A stretch of DNA of 64,000 nt from Thiorhodovibrio litoralis (GCF_033954455.1 NZ_CP121473.1:62001-126000), one strand, 5' to 3'; positions 47,170 to 56,025 are shown, counted from the first letter of the stretch. The notes: generated from the letters alone by a model not told the origin. Numbers and translations: made by a program.

Positions 47170-49090
47170 TTATGGCACTACATTTGCGATTTTGCCGCCG
47201 GTGCTGCTCATTCAGATCAAAGTCAGCTGTTGTCCACCCGGGCGATCACTCACGCCCAAGGCATCGTAAATGGCTTGCTGGCGCGGCTCCGCCCTTGTGG
47301 CTTTGCGAATATGCAGGGTGCGCCCATCGTCGCGCTTGAGCTCAACCGTGACGCGATCTTGCCCATCGAGCTCACGGCGGATGCCCTCCCAGCTCAGATG
47401 AATGCCAGCGGCTTTCAGCTGCAAGCGCAGGGTATGAACCAGATGGTAGGCTAGTACCGAGATGAACAGGTGCGCGCTAACCCGGTCGGTTTTATGGTGA
47501 TAGACTGGGCGCAGGCCGAGTTCCGACTTCAGGGAGCGAAACACCGCTTCCAGATCGGTGAGCATGACAAAGGTGTGCCATAGGCGCGCTTCATCCCATT
47601 CGGTTTGATTCGTGCGTAGGCAATAGACACCGGGCAAGGTGTCATCGACCGGGGTGATCCGCGACCATCGGATGGCCTTGGCCTTTTTCCCTTTCTCATC
47701 GGGGTCGACGCTGATCTCGTAGTAGCGCGCGGCACGCGGATATTTCTGCTTCAGCCGCCCGATGCGCTCGATGACTTTCTCAAAGCGCTTGACGGTGCCT
47801 GGCTTGTGCAACCCATCGGCGAGTTGCTGCAGGGCCTGCTCGAAGCGTTGCGCGAAGCGATCGGCAATGCCGCGATCTTTGAGCTCACGTTGGCTGGAGT
47901 GACAATACAGCTCGACTTCGTTGGTTTCTTTCTTGACTACCCGCTGGGCGCGGATGGTCAGTGGGCCGTCTTCTTTGATCAAACAGGCCGCCTCGGGATC
48001 GAACTGCAGATGTCGCTTTCGGCTGACCACGACATAGCGGTAGCCCTGCGCCACCAGCCAGGCGATGTTCTCCTCGGTGGCAATGCCGGCATCGAGCACC
48101 ACCGTCGGTGGGGTGCGTTGTTGCTCGGGCGTCAAGGCACGCAGCATTTTTGCCAGCGTCTCGGCTTCCACGGCGTTCCCAGCGAACACCTCGCTGCGTT
48201 TGGGAAAGCCACTGGCATCGAGCGTCAGCGCCAGGGTGACCAGCGGGCAGTCGCTGCGCTTTTCTTTCGAACGGCCAAAGGCGGCGTTGGCGTTATGCTT
48301 GGCGCTGCCCTCGAAATAGGTATTGGTCAGGTCGTAGAGCGTAATCACTTCATCAAGTTCGAACAGATCGCGCTCGCGGGCATACAGGAAGGACTCCAAT
48401 GCCGGTTTGTGGGCGAGCAGCCGATCGGTGATGCGGTAGAGCGCCATCAGATCCAGGTCGGCGAAATCAACGTCGATCAACTCGCCCAGGGCGCTGCGCT
48501 GTTGCAACCACTGATGGGTCGCCAACTCGCTACCCGGCACCACCATGCGACCGATCACATTGCCGATGGCCGCCGCGCGTTGCGGGCCGCTGAAGCCCAA
48601 AGCCGTGAGTTTTTCATCCAAGCCCATCTGCCCCCAGGCGGCCAAGGCGACATGCTCGACCGCGACACTGCGCGGGCGCACCACATCGACTGTCTCGACA
48701 TCGACCCGTTGGAAGTTGGGCGCGCTCCCCTCGGAGGGATCCTCCCCCGCGCGGGCGCGAATCACCTGCGCCGCCAACTGTTGCGCCAGCGGCTCCCAAC
48801 GGGCATCGAGGTCAATGAACAGCTCCGACTGCCCGCCCACCAAGGCCTCAATGCGCCGTGCCAAGGCCGGCCATTGCCCGCGCGGGACCTCGAAGTGACG
48901 GCCGAGATTCAGCACCGTGCGCTGGCGCACCCGCCCGGCTTCGCGCACCGACTCCACCAGCCGATAGGTGAAGTACGGCTGACCAGTGCGTCGGCTCTTG
49001 ATGGTGGTGCGGCGAATGTACATGCACGCATGTTCCGCTGCGCGGGCGCGCGCGTCAATGGGGCTCCGTAATATTATGGCACTACATTTG
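47170..49090. repeat. 17-bp subterminal direct repeats inside the IS1634-type element
   Basis: TTATGGCACTACATTTG occurs at 47170-47186 and 49074-49090 in the same orientation, 67 and 103 bp from the two ends and on either side of the transposase gene. Role unknown. Confidence 0.8.
47212..49023 (-). CDS. IS1634-family transposase
   Basis: 603 residues, intact. The N-terminus YIRRTTIKSRRTGQPYFTYRLVES is typical of the family. The DDE core includes ITLYDLTNTYFEG, TVVLDAGIATEENI and a distal Glu region in LTDLEAVFRSLKSELGLRPVYH with the Y-R-K-E type signature. A C-terminal helix follows with AHLFISVLAYHLVHTLRLQL. About 88 bp of non-coding sequence lies upstream of the start codon inside the direct repeat. 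Confidence 0.93.
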   Translation of the reverse strand: MYIRRTTIKSRRTGQPYFTYRLVESVREAGRVRQRTVLNLGRHFEVPRGQWPALARRIEALVGGQSELFIDLDARWEPLAQQLAAQVIRARAGEDPSEGSAPNFQRVDVETVDVVRPRSVAVEHVALAAWGQMGLDEKLTALGFSGPQRAAAIGNVIGRMVVPGSELATHQWLQQRSALGELIDVDFADLDLMALYRITDRLLAHKPALESFLYARERDLFELDEVITLYDLTNTYFEGSAKHNANAAFGRSKEKRSDCPLVTLALTLDASGFPKRSEVFAGNAVEAETLAKMLRALTPEQQRTPPTVVLDAGIATEENIAWLVAQGYRYVVVSRKRHLQFDPEAACLIKEDGPLTIRAQRVVKKETNEVELYCHSSQRELKDRGIADRFAQRFEQALQQLADGLHKPGTVKRFEKVIERIGRLKQKYPRAARYYEISVDPDEKGKKAKAIRWSRITPVDDTLPGVYCLRTNQTEWDEARLWHTFVMLTDLEAVFRSLKSELGLRPVYHHKTDRVSAHLFISVLAYHLVHTLRLQLKAAGIHLSWEGIRRELDGQDRVTVELKRDDGRTLHIRKATRAEPRQQAIYDALGVSDRPGGQQLTLI

Positions 49091-49286
49091 GGTCGCCAGT
49101 TTCAAGTCACTGATCCGGCGGGATATTATTTTCTCTCCAGAGAAAACTTCAATGACTTACGCCGATTTTCGGCGTGGAAATGTTAAATATGGGTTAGGTA
49201 GCCTGTAACCGCTGAACCGCGACCGCGATCGCCCCCCCGGCCAGAAACCTGCCAAAGCCGGTGAAGTTCTGGTATACAAGACCCCC

Positions 49287-49661
49287 ATGCACGAACTCTC
49301 CATCTGCCTATCTCTGCTCGATCAGGTCAAAGCCATCGCCGCCGAGCATGAAGCCCGCGGCGTCGCGCTAATTCGCCTGCGCATCGGCCCCCTATCCGGC
49401 GTCGAGCCACAACTGCTCGCTAATGCCTACCCACTCGCCGCCGCCGGCACCATCGCCGAGCACGCCCGCCTGGAGATCGACTCCGCCGCCATCCGCGTGC
49501 GCTGTCGCGCCTGCGGCGCCGAAAGCGAAGCCAGCCCTAACCGCCTCCTTTGCGCAGACTGCGGCAGTTACCAGACCGAACTGATCAGCGGCGACGAAAT
49601 GTTGCTCGCCAGCCTTGAACTGGACATCGACGACGCAAAGGCCAGTGCCAGCGGCGCCTGA
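49287..49661 (+). CDS. hypA: Hydrogenase/urease nickel chaperone HypA
   Basis: 124 residues. The N-terminal Met-His-Glu (MHELSICLSLLDQV) is the nickel ligand set. The zinc site has two CxxC pairs, CRAC and CADC, followed by ISGDEMLLASLEL. It docks with HypB to load Ni into hydrogenase. No hydrogenase structural gene or other hyp gene adjoins it; hypB is about 29 kb to the left. Before the IS insertions, speA would have been its upstream neighbour. Confidence 0.94.
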   Translation: MHELSICLSLLDQVKAIAAEHEARGVALIRLRIGPLSGVEPQLLANAYPLAAAGTIAEHARLEIDSAAIRVRCRACGAESEASPNRLLCADCGSYQTELISGDEMLLASLELDIDDAKASASGA

Positions 49662-49702
49662 TCGGCGCATTCCTGGAAAGTGTTTGCAGCGTCCCGACCC
49701 CG

Positions 49703-49855
49703 ATGTAAAGTTGCTCACTATGTAAAGCAAGGAGAAGCTCGCACCTCAAGTATCTGAAACTTAAGGTATTGTTAGAGAGGGGCGGCATGGAGCTTTACAT
49801 ATTTGTGCGTTTTCATGAAAAAGGCGTGAGTCACTTCGGTAGCTCCGAAACCTGA
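49703..49855 (+). pseudogene. Possible relic of an IS21-like left end
   Basis: TGTAAAG occurs twice (near 49704 and 49720), like the repeated end motifs of some IS21 elements. A 22-codon frame from ATG 49787 begins MELYIFVR, similar to the opening of several IstA proteins, then stops. Weak evidence only. Confidence 0.25.
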
Positions 49856-49877
49856 GATGATCATTTGCGCAGATCAG

Positions 49878-50309
49878 CTAAGAAGAGCTGTTTTCGGCGC
49901 GCCGCTGCAGCCAGCGGCCAAGCAGATAGCTTAGGCTGGCCACCATTGTGCACAGCGCCATGCCCCAGAGGGTATCGATCAGTACCAGGTTGAGCGGCCA
50001 ATCCGGCAGGGTGGCCATGTTGGTGAGCTCATAGGTGGCGTAAGTGAACAAGCCGAACGCTGGGGCCATGGCGAGCGTGTGGACCAGGGACTGGCGCCTG
50101 AGCCCTGGTACCACGGCAAACATCAGGATGCCGACGATGTAGAGCAGGTAAAACGCCAGTGCGGCTGCCCAGTTGACTTGCTCCGAGAGCAAATGGCCGA
50201 TTTGCTGCTGATAGAAATCCGCCGCGAGCCACCCAAGCCAGACCATGTCGACGGCGAAGAACACCGGCACGGTCAGCAGGTAGAGCTTGATCAAAAAAAC
50301 CGGGCTCAT
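49878..50309 (-). CDS. DUF2177 family membrane protein
   Basis: 143 residues from ATG 50309, preceded by a G-rich site GGGGGG. It has four membrane helices (about 5-25, 45-66, 74-92, 106-130). Motifs such as FFAVDMVWLGWLAADFYQ and FGLFTYATYELTNMATLPDWP are characteristic of DUF2177 proteins. Function unknown. It is 71 bp downstream of the alpha-E protein gene on the same strand. Confidence 0.82.
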   Translation of the reverse strand: MSPVFLIKLYLLTVPVFFAVDMVWLGWLAADFYQQQIGHLLSEQVNWAAALAFYLLYIVGILMFAVVPGLRRQSLVHTLAMAPAFGLFTYATYELTNMATLPDWPLNLVLIDTLWGMALCTMVASLSYLLGRWLQRRAENSSS

Positions 50310-50380
50310 GCATCCCCCCGATGAGTAATCGCTCTCGCCGTTGCCGAGGCGCAATTTGAGTCAGACACAGAAACTGGTGG

Positions 50381-51346
50381 CTAAACGGTCTGGTTGGCTG
50401 ACTGCTCCTGAGGCAGCTCCGGTGGCGGCAGGAACCAGGTCGCGGCGATTTCCTGGTGCAGATCGCCGATCCCGGCTTGCAGTTCATCAACGAAGTCGTG
50501 CAGTTCGGCGTGGCTCAGGCGTTGTAACTCGGCACTATCGAGGCTGCGTGCGAGGCGACCGAGAACGCGCAGAGCGGACTCGTGGCGGGGGAGGTGTTCG
50601 AGACCGGAACGCACCGCTTCCATGCAGTAGCGCACGGCGCGGGGGAAGCTGGCATGTTGAAAAATGAATCGCAGTACCGGAGCGCGTTGGACGCGAATCT
50701 GCTCGCTGCGGCGGTACATCTGGTAGGCGGTCAGGGACTTGAGCACGCTGACCCACTGGATGGTATCGAAGGGGCGCAGTTCCTCTGCGTCCGGCAACAG
50801 GGTGGCAGAGCGCACGTCGGCGATGCGCGAGGTCATGTCGGCGCGCTCTAAGTGGCGACCGAGGCGCAGGAACTCATAGCCCTGGTCGTGCAGCATGGTG
50901 CCGTCGAGCAGCCCGTTGAGCCCCTGGGCGGAGGCGATTAGCTCGCGCAGGTAGCGGTGGCGGCCGGTTTTGGTCGAGCCATGCTGCAATTCCTCGCTGG
51001 CGAACAGATAGAGGCCGTTTAGTTGCTCCCAGGCCTCGCGCGGCACGATGTCGCGGATGGTGCGGCAGTTCTCTCGTGCCGCGGCCAGGGCCGACATGAT
51101 GGAGCCGCCGTGGCGCTGATCGGCGAGGAGGAAACGCACCACGTGTCGCTCCCCATAGTCTTGGTAATGCTCCTCGAACAGCGCATTGGCGCCGGTGATG
51201 TCGATCAGCGGCTTCCAGCCTGGGGCGATACCGCGCGGCAGGTCGAGCAGCAGGTTGGCGTTGACGCTGACCAGGCGGGCAGTGTCTTCAACCCGCTCGA
51301 TGTAGCGGGCAAGCCAATAGATATGTTCGGCAACACGCGACAGCAT
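50381..51346 (-). CDS. Alpha-E domain protein (DUF403)
   Basis: 321 residues, all-helical, starting MLSRVAEHIYWLARYIERVEDTARLV, the standard alpha-E opening. Conserved Glu/Arg-rich helices (DQRHGGSIMSALAAARENCRTIRD) follow. This family is almost always encoded beside a circularly permuted ATP-grasp protein, as here (110 bp downstream of it). The pair is proposed to work in peptide or amide-bond metabolism, though no biochemical function is established. Confidence 0.9.
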   Translation of the reverse strand: MLSRVAEHIYWLARYIERVEDTARLVSVNANLLLDLPRGIAPGWKPLIDITGANALFEEHYQDYGERHVVRFLLADQRHGGSIMSALAAARENCRTIRDIVPREAWEQLNGLYLFASEELQHGSTKTGRHRYLRELIASAQGLNGLLDGTMLHDQGYEFLRLGRHLERADMTSRIADVRSATLLPDAEELRPFDTIQWVSVLKSLTAYQMYRRSEQIRVQRAPVLRFIFQHASFPRAVRYCMEAVRSGLEHLPRHESALRVLGRLARSLDSAELQRLSHAELHDFVDELQAGIGDLHQEIAATWFLPPPELPQEQSANQTV

Positions 51347-51374
51347 GATGACAATCCTTAAAGAGCTGGCATTA

Positions 51375-51418
51375 CCGTGGATCGCACGGATTCATTGTCA
51401 GGGGTGGCCGGGACCATG
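51375..51418 (+). repeat. Dispersed intergenic repeat, copy 2
   Basis: The second copy of the element at 6811-6854, sharing CACGGATT, TCAGGGGTGG and CGGGAC. It lies in the 110-bp gap between the ATP-grasp and alpha-E genes. Confidence 0.55.
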
Positions 51419-51455
51419 AGACTTCGTCTGGGTTTGCGCCGCATTGAGGCCGCAT

Positions 51456-52973
51456 TCACTTCTGGGTCTGCCCGCGTGTGTCGGCAGCCTCCCGACTGAC
51501 TGCCAGGGGCTCGTCGGGCACATCCTCGGAGACGATCCAGGTATCCTTGCTGCCGCCGCCCTGGGAGGAGTTCACCACTAGCGAGCCCTTGCGCAAGGCC
51601 ACCCGGGTCAGCCCGCCGGTGGTGACCTGCTGGCGGTCGGCAGAGAGGATGAAGGGTCGCAGGTCAACATGACGCGGCTCGATGCTGTTTTTGACAACCG
51701 TTGGCACCGTCGACAGTTTCAGGGTCGGCTGAGCGATGTAATTGCGCGGATCTTTCTTGATGGCGGCGGCAAATTTCTCGCGCTCGGCCTGGGTCGAGGC
51801 CGGCCCGACCAGCATGCCGTAGCCGCCGGATTCGTTTGCTGGCTTGACCACCAGTTCAGCGAGGTGCTCAAGCACGTATTTGAGCGCCTCCGGTTCCATG
51901 CAGCGGTATGTCGGGACGTTGGGGATAATCGCGTCTTCGTCGAGGTAGTAGCGAATAATCTCGGGCACGAAGGCATAGACGACCTTGTCATCCGCCACGC
52001 CGGCGCCCGGCGCGTTGGCCAAGGCGACATTGCCGGCCTTCCATGCGCGCATCAACCCGGGCACACCCAGGGCTGAGTCAGGCAGGAAGGCCTCGGGATC
52101 GAGAAACAGATCATCGATGCGGCGATAGATCACGTCGACGCGCGCCGGCCCATCGACCGTGCGCATATAAACGCTGTCATCATCATCAACGAACAGATCC
52201 CGGCCCTCAACCAGCTCGGCGCCCATCTGCTGTGCTAGATAGGCATGCTCAAAGTAAGCCGAGTTATAAATGCCGGGCGTGAGCACCACGACTTCCGGGT
52301 AGTCGGCCGGGCGCGGCGACAGGGCGGCGAGGGTGTCGAACAGTTGCGACGGGTAATCGTCGACGGGCAGGGGTGCATAGTGCTCGAACAACTCCGGCAA
52401 CACGCGCTTGGTCACCAAGCGGTTCTCAAGCATATAGGAGACGCCCGAAGGCACCCGCAGATTGTCCTCAAGCACATAGATGGTGCCGTCGGCATCGCGC
52501 ACCAGATCCGAGCCGCAGATGTGGGCCCAAATGCCCAGCGGCGGATTGACCCCCATGCACTGCTCGCGGAAGTTGACGGATTTTGCCAGTACCTCCCGTG
52601 GAAAAACACCGTCGGCAATGATCTTCTGCTCATGGTAGAGGTCGTCGATGAACAGATTCAGTGCCCGCACCCGCTGCTTGAGCCCGGCCTCCACTTGCTG
52701 CCATTCCCGCTGTGGAATCACGCGCGGGACTACGTCGAAGGGCCAGGAACGGTCGATGGTGCCGCCTTCCTCGGAATAGACGGTGAAGCTGATGCCCATT
52801 TCCTTGATGGACACATCGGCGGCCTTCTGCCGCTCGGCGAGCTCTTCTGCGCCCAGCGCGGCCAGGTCCGCCAAGAGCGCGCGCACGACCTCGCGCGGCT
52901 GGCCGGGCGCAGCGACTAGCTCGTCATAGAAGCCGTTGCAGTCGTATTGTGTCCAATCGATTTCCGGGTTCAT
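51456..52973 (-). CDS. Circularly permuted type 2 ATP-grasp protein
   Basis: 505 residues, DUF404/DUF407 architecture. Recognisable segments are ISFTVYSEEGGTIDRSWPFD, RVIPQREWQQVEAGLKQR, the strand YVLEDNLRVPSGVSYMLENR, and LVVKPANESGGYGMLVG for nucleotide binding near the C-terminal third. The order of ATP-grasp elements is permuted relative to classical ligases. It lies immediately upstream of the alpha-E gene. A transglutaminase-like gene, the common third partner, is not in the window. Confidence 0.9.
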   Translation of the reverse strand: MNPEIDWTQYDCNGFYDELVAAPGQPREVVRALLADLAALGAEELAERQKAADVSIKEMGISFTVYSEEGGTIDRSWPFDVVPRVIPQREWQQVEAGLKQRVRALNLFIDDLYHEQKIIADGVFPREVLAKSVNFREQCMGVNPPLGIWAHICGSDLVRDADGTIYVLEDNLRVPSGVSYMLENRLVTKRVLPELFEHYAPLPVDDYPSQLFDTLAALSPRPADYPEVVVLTPGIYNSAYFEHAYLAQQMGAELVEGRDLFVDDDDSVYMRTVDGPARVDVIYRRIDDLFLDPEAFLPDSALGVPGLMRAWKAGNVALANAPGAGVADDKVVYAFVPEIIRYYLDEDAIIPNVPTYRCMEPEALKYVLEHLAELVVKPANESGGYGMLVGPASTQAEREKFAAAIKKDPRNYIAQPTLKLSTVPTVVKNSIEPRHVDLRPFILSADRQQVTTGGLTRVALRKGSLVVNSSQGGGSKDTWIVSEDVPDEPLAVSREAADTRGQTQK

Positions 52974-53045
52974 GACTCAGGGCGTCTGCTTGGATAACAG
53001 GGAACTGGCTTCTGTTTTACCCGAGCTGCACGAAAAGTTCAAACC

Positions 53046-54155
53046 TCAGGGCTGTTCGGGCAGGCGCAGGCGCAACATAATCGGGTGATGGTCGGACAGC
53101 GGCGCACGCGAATTGGGGTAGTCGAGAACCTGATAACTGCCCGATTGAATCCAGGAGCCCGCTGCGGCGTCCAGCACTAGGTGGTCGATGGCATAGGGGA
53201 ATTTTTTGTTGTACGGATACGGAAAGGGCTTGCCGGCATTGGCCAGCACCAAGCGCGCGTCCCGCGCGGGCTGACTGGAGCCGGCGATGCAGCGCCTTCC
53301 CAAGTCGTCATCCGGCTGCCAGCGGCAGATCTCGCCATCGGCGATATCAGCCCAGAAGTGATCGCCGGGCTGGTCGAGCTGGCGGTTGAAATCACCCAGC
53401 ACCGCAAAGGGCTCGCCGCGCGCGACGCGGGTGTCGATCCATTCCTCGAGCATGCCCCGCTGCCGCCGCAGCGTCAGACACTGGTTGCGGCGAATCGGCT
53501 GGCGTCCCTCGAGCGCCCCCCAGGCGCAGCCGGATTTAAGATGCACCGACAGCAGCTGCAGCAGCGGTGGCCCTGCGGCGGCGCGCACGAGACTGATCCA
53601 GACGCCATGGCGGCGCCCGTCGACGCCCAGAGTGCGCAGATCCGGCTCGCGCTGGTAGTCCAGACCGAGTGCCGCCAGGCGCCCGCGATGAATGGCGAAA
53701 CCGGTGCGCTGCCCGGTCAGGGTCTGGCCCTCTTGGCCGCGACATTTGCGCGCCCGGCCATCTGAGCGGCCATCCGCCCGGCCATCCGCCCGGCCATCCG
53801 CGCGGCGCGAGATGATCAGGTCGTAGTCCGCCGGGTCGAATACCCGCGCCAGAGCAACTGAGCTCTCGACTTCCTGCACCGCGATCACAGTTGCTTCCAG
53901 CCGCGCAGCCAGCTCGCTCAGGGCGCGGTAGTCCGCCGGCACCCGCGGCCGGCAACCCGCGCCATCGTCGTCGGCAAGATGCTCGAGGTTCCAGGTCGCA
54001 AGCACCAGATCCCGGCTCGCATCGGCTGGTGCCGAACAGCCACTGACGGCCAGCAGCGCCAGTAGCCCCAGGACCCGCAGCGGCCAGCTCAGGAGCCATG
54101 CAAGCGACCCGGGGAGACAGTGCGGCTGGTCCAGACTGCTCGGATGAGCTGGCAT
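53046..54155 (-). CDS. Lipoprotein of the endonuclease/exonuclease/phosphatase fold
   Basis: ATG 54155 gives 369 residues with a lipoprotein signal (LLALLAVSGC lipobox). The EEP fold follows: LATWNLEHLADD (Asn/Glu), VIAVQEVESSVAL (metal Glu), LLSVHLKSGC (His), AVLGDFNRQ (Asp/Asn) and the terminal LSDHHPIMLRLRL (Asp-His). It is a Mg-dependent phosphodiesterase or nuclease outside the cytoplasm; substrate unknown. The start is uncertain because the frame is open to 54326. A four-unit Arg-Ala-Asp-Gly repeat interrupts the domain. Confidence 0.8.
   Translation of the reverse strand: MPAHPSSLDQPHCLPGSLAWLLSWPLRVLGLLALLAVSGCSAPADASRDLVLATWNLEHLADDDGAGCRPRVPADYRALSELAARLEATVIAVQEVESSVALARVFDPADYDLIISRRADGRADGRADGRSDGRARKCRGQEGQTLTGQRTGFAIHRGRLAALGLDYQREPDLRTLGVDGRRHGVWISLVRAAAGPPLLQLLSVHLKSGCAWGALEGRQPIRRNQCLTLRRQRGMLEEWIDTRVARGEPFAVLGDFNRQLDQPGDHFWADIADGEICRWQPDDDLGRRCIAGSSQPARDARLVLANAGKPFPYPYNKKFPYAIDHLVLDAAAGSWIQSGSYQVLDYPNSRAPLSDHHPIMLRLRLPEQP
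53755..53802. repeat. Four-copy 12-bp tandem repeat inside the EEP lipoprotein gene
   Basis: Units CGGCCATCTGAG, CGGCCATCCGCC (twice) and CGGCCATCCGCG stand head to tail in frame. On the minus strand they encode the run RADG/RSDG. Twelve-base units keep the frame, so copy-number change would alter a surface loop only. Confidence 0.85.
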
Positions 54156-54359
54156 GCGCTGCCGCGCTGCAGGGGCCGACGCGGTGGCGACGGATGGCTG
54201 AGTTTTGCGGTATGCTTTGCCGTTCAATGCGGTTTCCTGATCTCGGGCTCGTCGTCCAGGCCACTGCGGACAGTGATTTCCACGACAGTGAAGCCCCGGG
54301 CAGTGAATCCCGGACAGAAAACCCACCGGATCAACGGGCAGGTTGTCAGCACTCTCGCG

Positions 54360-54716
54360 ATGCGCGTCATTCTAATCCTCATCGCCACACTCTGGGGCCT
54401 GGGTGCGCTGCTGGCCTTCGCCCTGACTGGGAAGAAAAGCGCTGAGGCCAAGGCCACCGCTGCTTACTTTAGCCTTTGGCCGGTCGCTGCATTTCTGGTC
54501 TACGTGAGTCAGCCAGTGCCCTTGTGGATCGCAGTGCCCGTGGTCTTTGGCTTCATACCCTGGTTCCTGTCTGGCCCGCATCTGTGGATGGTGCTCTATC
54601 ATCCGCAAAGCGCCAAGCCGGATGAAATTGCTGGCATTCCAAAGGCGTACTGGAAGTGGGGCGGGCTCGCCGCACTGGTGCTCGGCATCCTTGGTGATGT
54701 GCTCTTGCGCCCCTGA
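54360..54716 (+). CDS. Small integral membrane protein
   Basis: 118 residues from ATG 54360 (MRVILILIATLWGLGALLAF). There are four hydrophobic segments (about 3-21, 32-50, 54-72, 97-115). No recognised family. It lies 47 bp before mazG on the same strand, and its promoter region is shared divergently with the lipoprotein gene. The frame is open to 54120, but that part overlaps the other gene. Confidence 0.65.
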   Translation: MRVILILIATLWGLGALLAFALTGKKSAEAKATAAYFSLWPVAAFLVYVSQPVPLWIAVPVVFGFIPWFLSGPHLWMVLYHPQSAKPDEIAGIPKAYWKWGGLAALVLGILGDVLLRP

Positions 54717-54763
54717 CGCCCATGGTCCCGGCCACCCCACACATTCATTGAGCTGCCCAGCGC

Positions 54764-55603
54764 ATGACCGACACCGCCAAGCTAACCGCCATCGACCCGC
54801 GTCTCGCTGACCGCCGCCAGCTCTCGGCCCTGCTCGCCATTGTTGCGCGCCTGCGCGACCCGGAGCACGGTTGCCCCTGGGATCTCAAGCAGACCTTCGC
54901 CTCCATCCTGCCCTATACGCTCGAGGAAGCCTATGAGGTCGCCGAATCCATTGAGCTCGACGACATGGCCGAGCTGCGCGAGGAGCTGGGGGATTTGCTG
55001 TTCCAGGTTGCCGTCTATGCGCGCATGGCCGAGGAGGAGGGCCATTTCGAGTTTGCCGATGTAGTCGAGTCCATCACCGAGAAGATGATCCGCCGCCATC
55101 CCCACGTCTTCGGCGAGGCGGACTTTTCCTCAGAGGCAGAAGCCCGCGCCAGTTGGGAGGCGATCAAGGCCGCGGAGCGCCGCGCCAAGGGTGAGCGCGA
55201 GCATATCAGCGTGCTTGAGGGTGTCGCCCAGGCGCTGCCGGCGCTGGTGCGGGCGGAGAAGCTGCAAAAGCGCGCCGCCCATGTGGGCTTCGACTGGGAT
55301 GAGCTCGACGGCGTGGTTGAGAAGGTTCGCGAGGAGCTGCGCGAGTGCGAAGAGGCCATCGCCGAAGGCGACAACTTCAACGCCCGCGTGCATGAGGTGG
55401 GCGACCTGCTGTTCTCCTGCGTCAATCTCGCCCGCCACCTGGATGTGGATGCCGAGCAGGCCTTGCGCGCGGCCAACCATCGCTTCGAGCGGCGCTTCCA
55501 TCGCGTCGAGGTCTGTCTGCGCGCCGCAGGCTTAAGCCCTAGCCGCGATCAGCGGGAGCGCATGGAGCGCCTGTGGGAGACCGTCAAGCACGAGGAACGC
55601 TGA
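54764..55603 (+). CDS. mazG: Nucleoside triphosphate pyrophosphohydrolase MazG
   Basis: 279 residues with two MazG domains. The first contains CPWDLKQTFASILPYTLEEAYEVAE and ELREELGDLLFQV (EExxE...ExxD metal motif). The second has KVREELRECEEAIAEG and HEVGDLLFSCVNLARHL. It hydrolyses NTPs to NMP and PPi, cleansing the nucleotide pool and modulating stress signalling. It shares one base with the yjbQ start (TGATG). Confidence 0.95.
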   Translation: MTDTAKLTAIDPRLADRRQLSALLAIVARLRDPEHGCPWDLKQTFASILPYTLEEAYEVAESIELDDMAELREELGDLLFQVAVYARMAEEEGHFEFADVVESITEKMIRRHPHVFGEADFSSEAEARASWEAIKAAERRAKGEREHISVLEGVAQALPALVRAEKLQKRAAHVGFDWDELDGVVEKVREELRECEEAIAEGDNFNARVHEVGDLLFSCVNLARHLDVDAEQALRAANHRFERRFHRVEVCLRAAGLSPSRDQRERMERLWETVKHEER

Positions 55604-56025
55604 TGCGCCGCGCCATCACCCTGAGCACCAACGCACGCGAGACCCTCGTTGACATCACCCCCCAGGTGCGCGAGTGCGTCCTAGCCTGCTCCAGGTCCAA
55701 TGGCCCAATCCGCAGCGGCCTGGTCAGCGTCTACGCCCAAGGCGCCACCGCCGCCATCATGATTCAGGAAAACTGGGACGACAGCGTACAAACCGATGTG
55801 GTCGAGCTGCTGCGCAAGCTGATCCCGCGCGGCGTCTGGCGCCACGACGCCCAGGACGGCAATGGCGATTCGCACCTTAAAGCCGGCCTGGTCGGCCCGT
55901 CCGAAACCATCCCGCTGATCGATGGCGAGCTGGGCCTCTCGACCTGGCAGAATATCTTTCTGTGCGAGTTTGACGGTCCGCGCCGGGAGCGCCGGGTGAT
56001 CTGTACCATTCTCGGCGACGCATGA
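55603..56025 (+). CDS. yjbQ: YjbQ/UPF0047 family protein
   Basis: 140 residues from the ATG overlapping the mazG stop. The family signatures are SGLVSVYAQGATAAIMIQENWD (where the usual HTTA/HTSA is here QGATAA), HDAQDGNGDSHLKAGLVGPSETIPL and LGTWQxIFLCEFDGPR-like LSTWQNIFLCEFDGPR. Members can show thiamine-phosphate synthase activity in vitro. The change in the His-Thr segment is worth noting. It overlaps the next gene by 4 bp. Confidence 0.9.
   Translation: MRRAITLSTNARETLVDITPQVRECVLACSRSNGPIRSGLVSVYAQGATAAIMIQENWDDSVQTDVVELLRKLIPRGVWRHDAQDGNGDSHLKAGLVGPSETIPLIDGELGLSTWQNIFLCEFDGPRRERRVICTILGDA

Larger units (their letters stand above)
47103..49193 (-). mobile_element. IS1634-family insertion element (IS4 superfamily)
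   Basis: 2091 bp with 13-bp perfect terminal inverted repeats CCCATATTTAACA (47103-47115) and TGTTAAATATGGG (49181-49193). It encodes one transposase. The right end abuts a 17-bp repeat that is also found at the speA stop, consistent with the long target duplications reported for this family. The left copy is now separated by the IS1111-type element. Confidence 0.8.
45334..49210. repeat. 17-bp direct repeat bracketing the speA-hypA insertions
   Basis: TTAGGTAGCCTGTAACC occurs at 45334-45350 and at 49194-49210; flanking bases differ. The left copy encodes the last SpeA residues and the TAA. The right copy directly abuts the outer end of the IS1634-type inverted repeat, as expected for a long target-site duplication. 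Confidence 0.85.

Noticed and set aside
45334-49210. Repeats as a CRISPR array or composite transposon
   Set aside because: There are only two copies of the repeat and two unrelated elements; no regular spacers and no matching IS at both sides.
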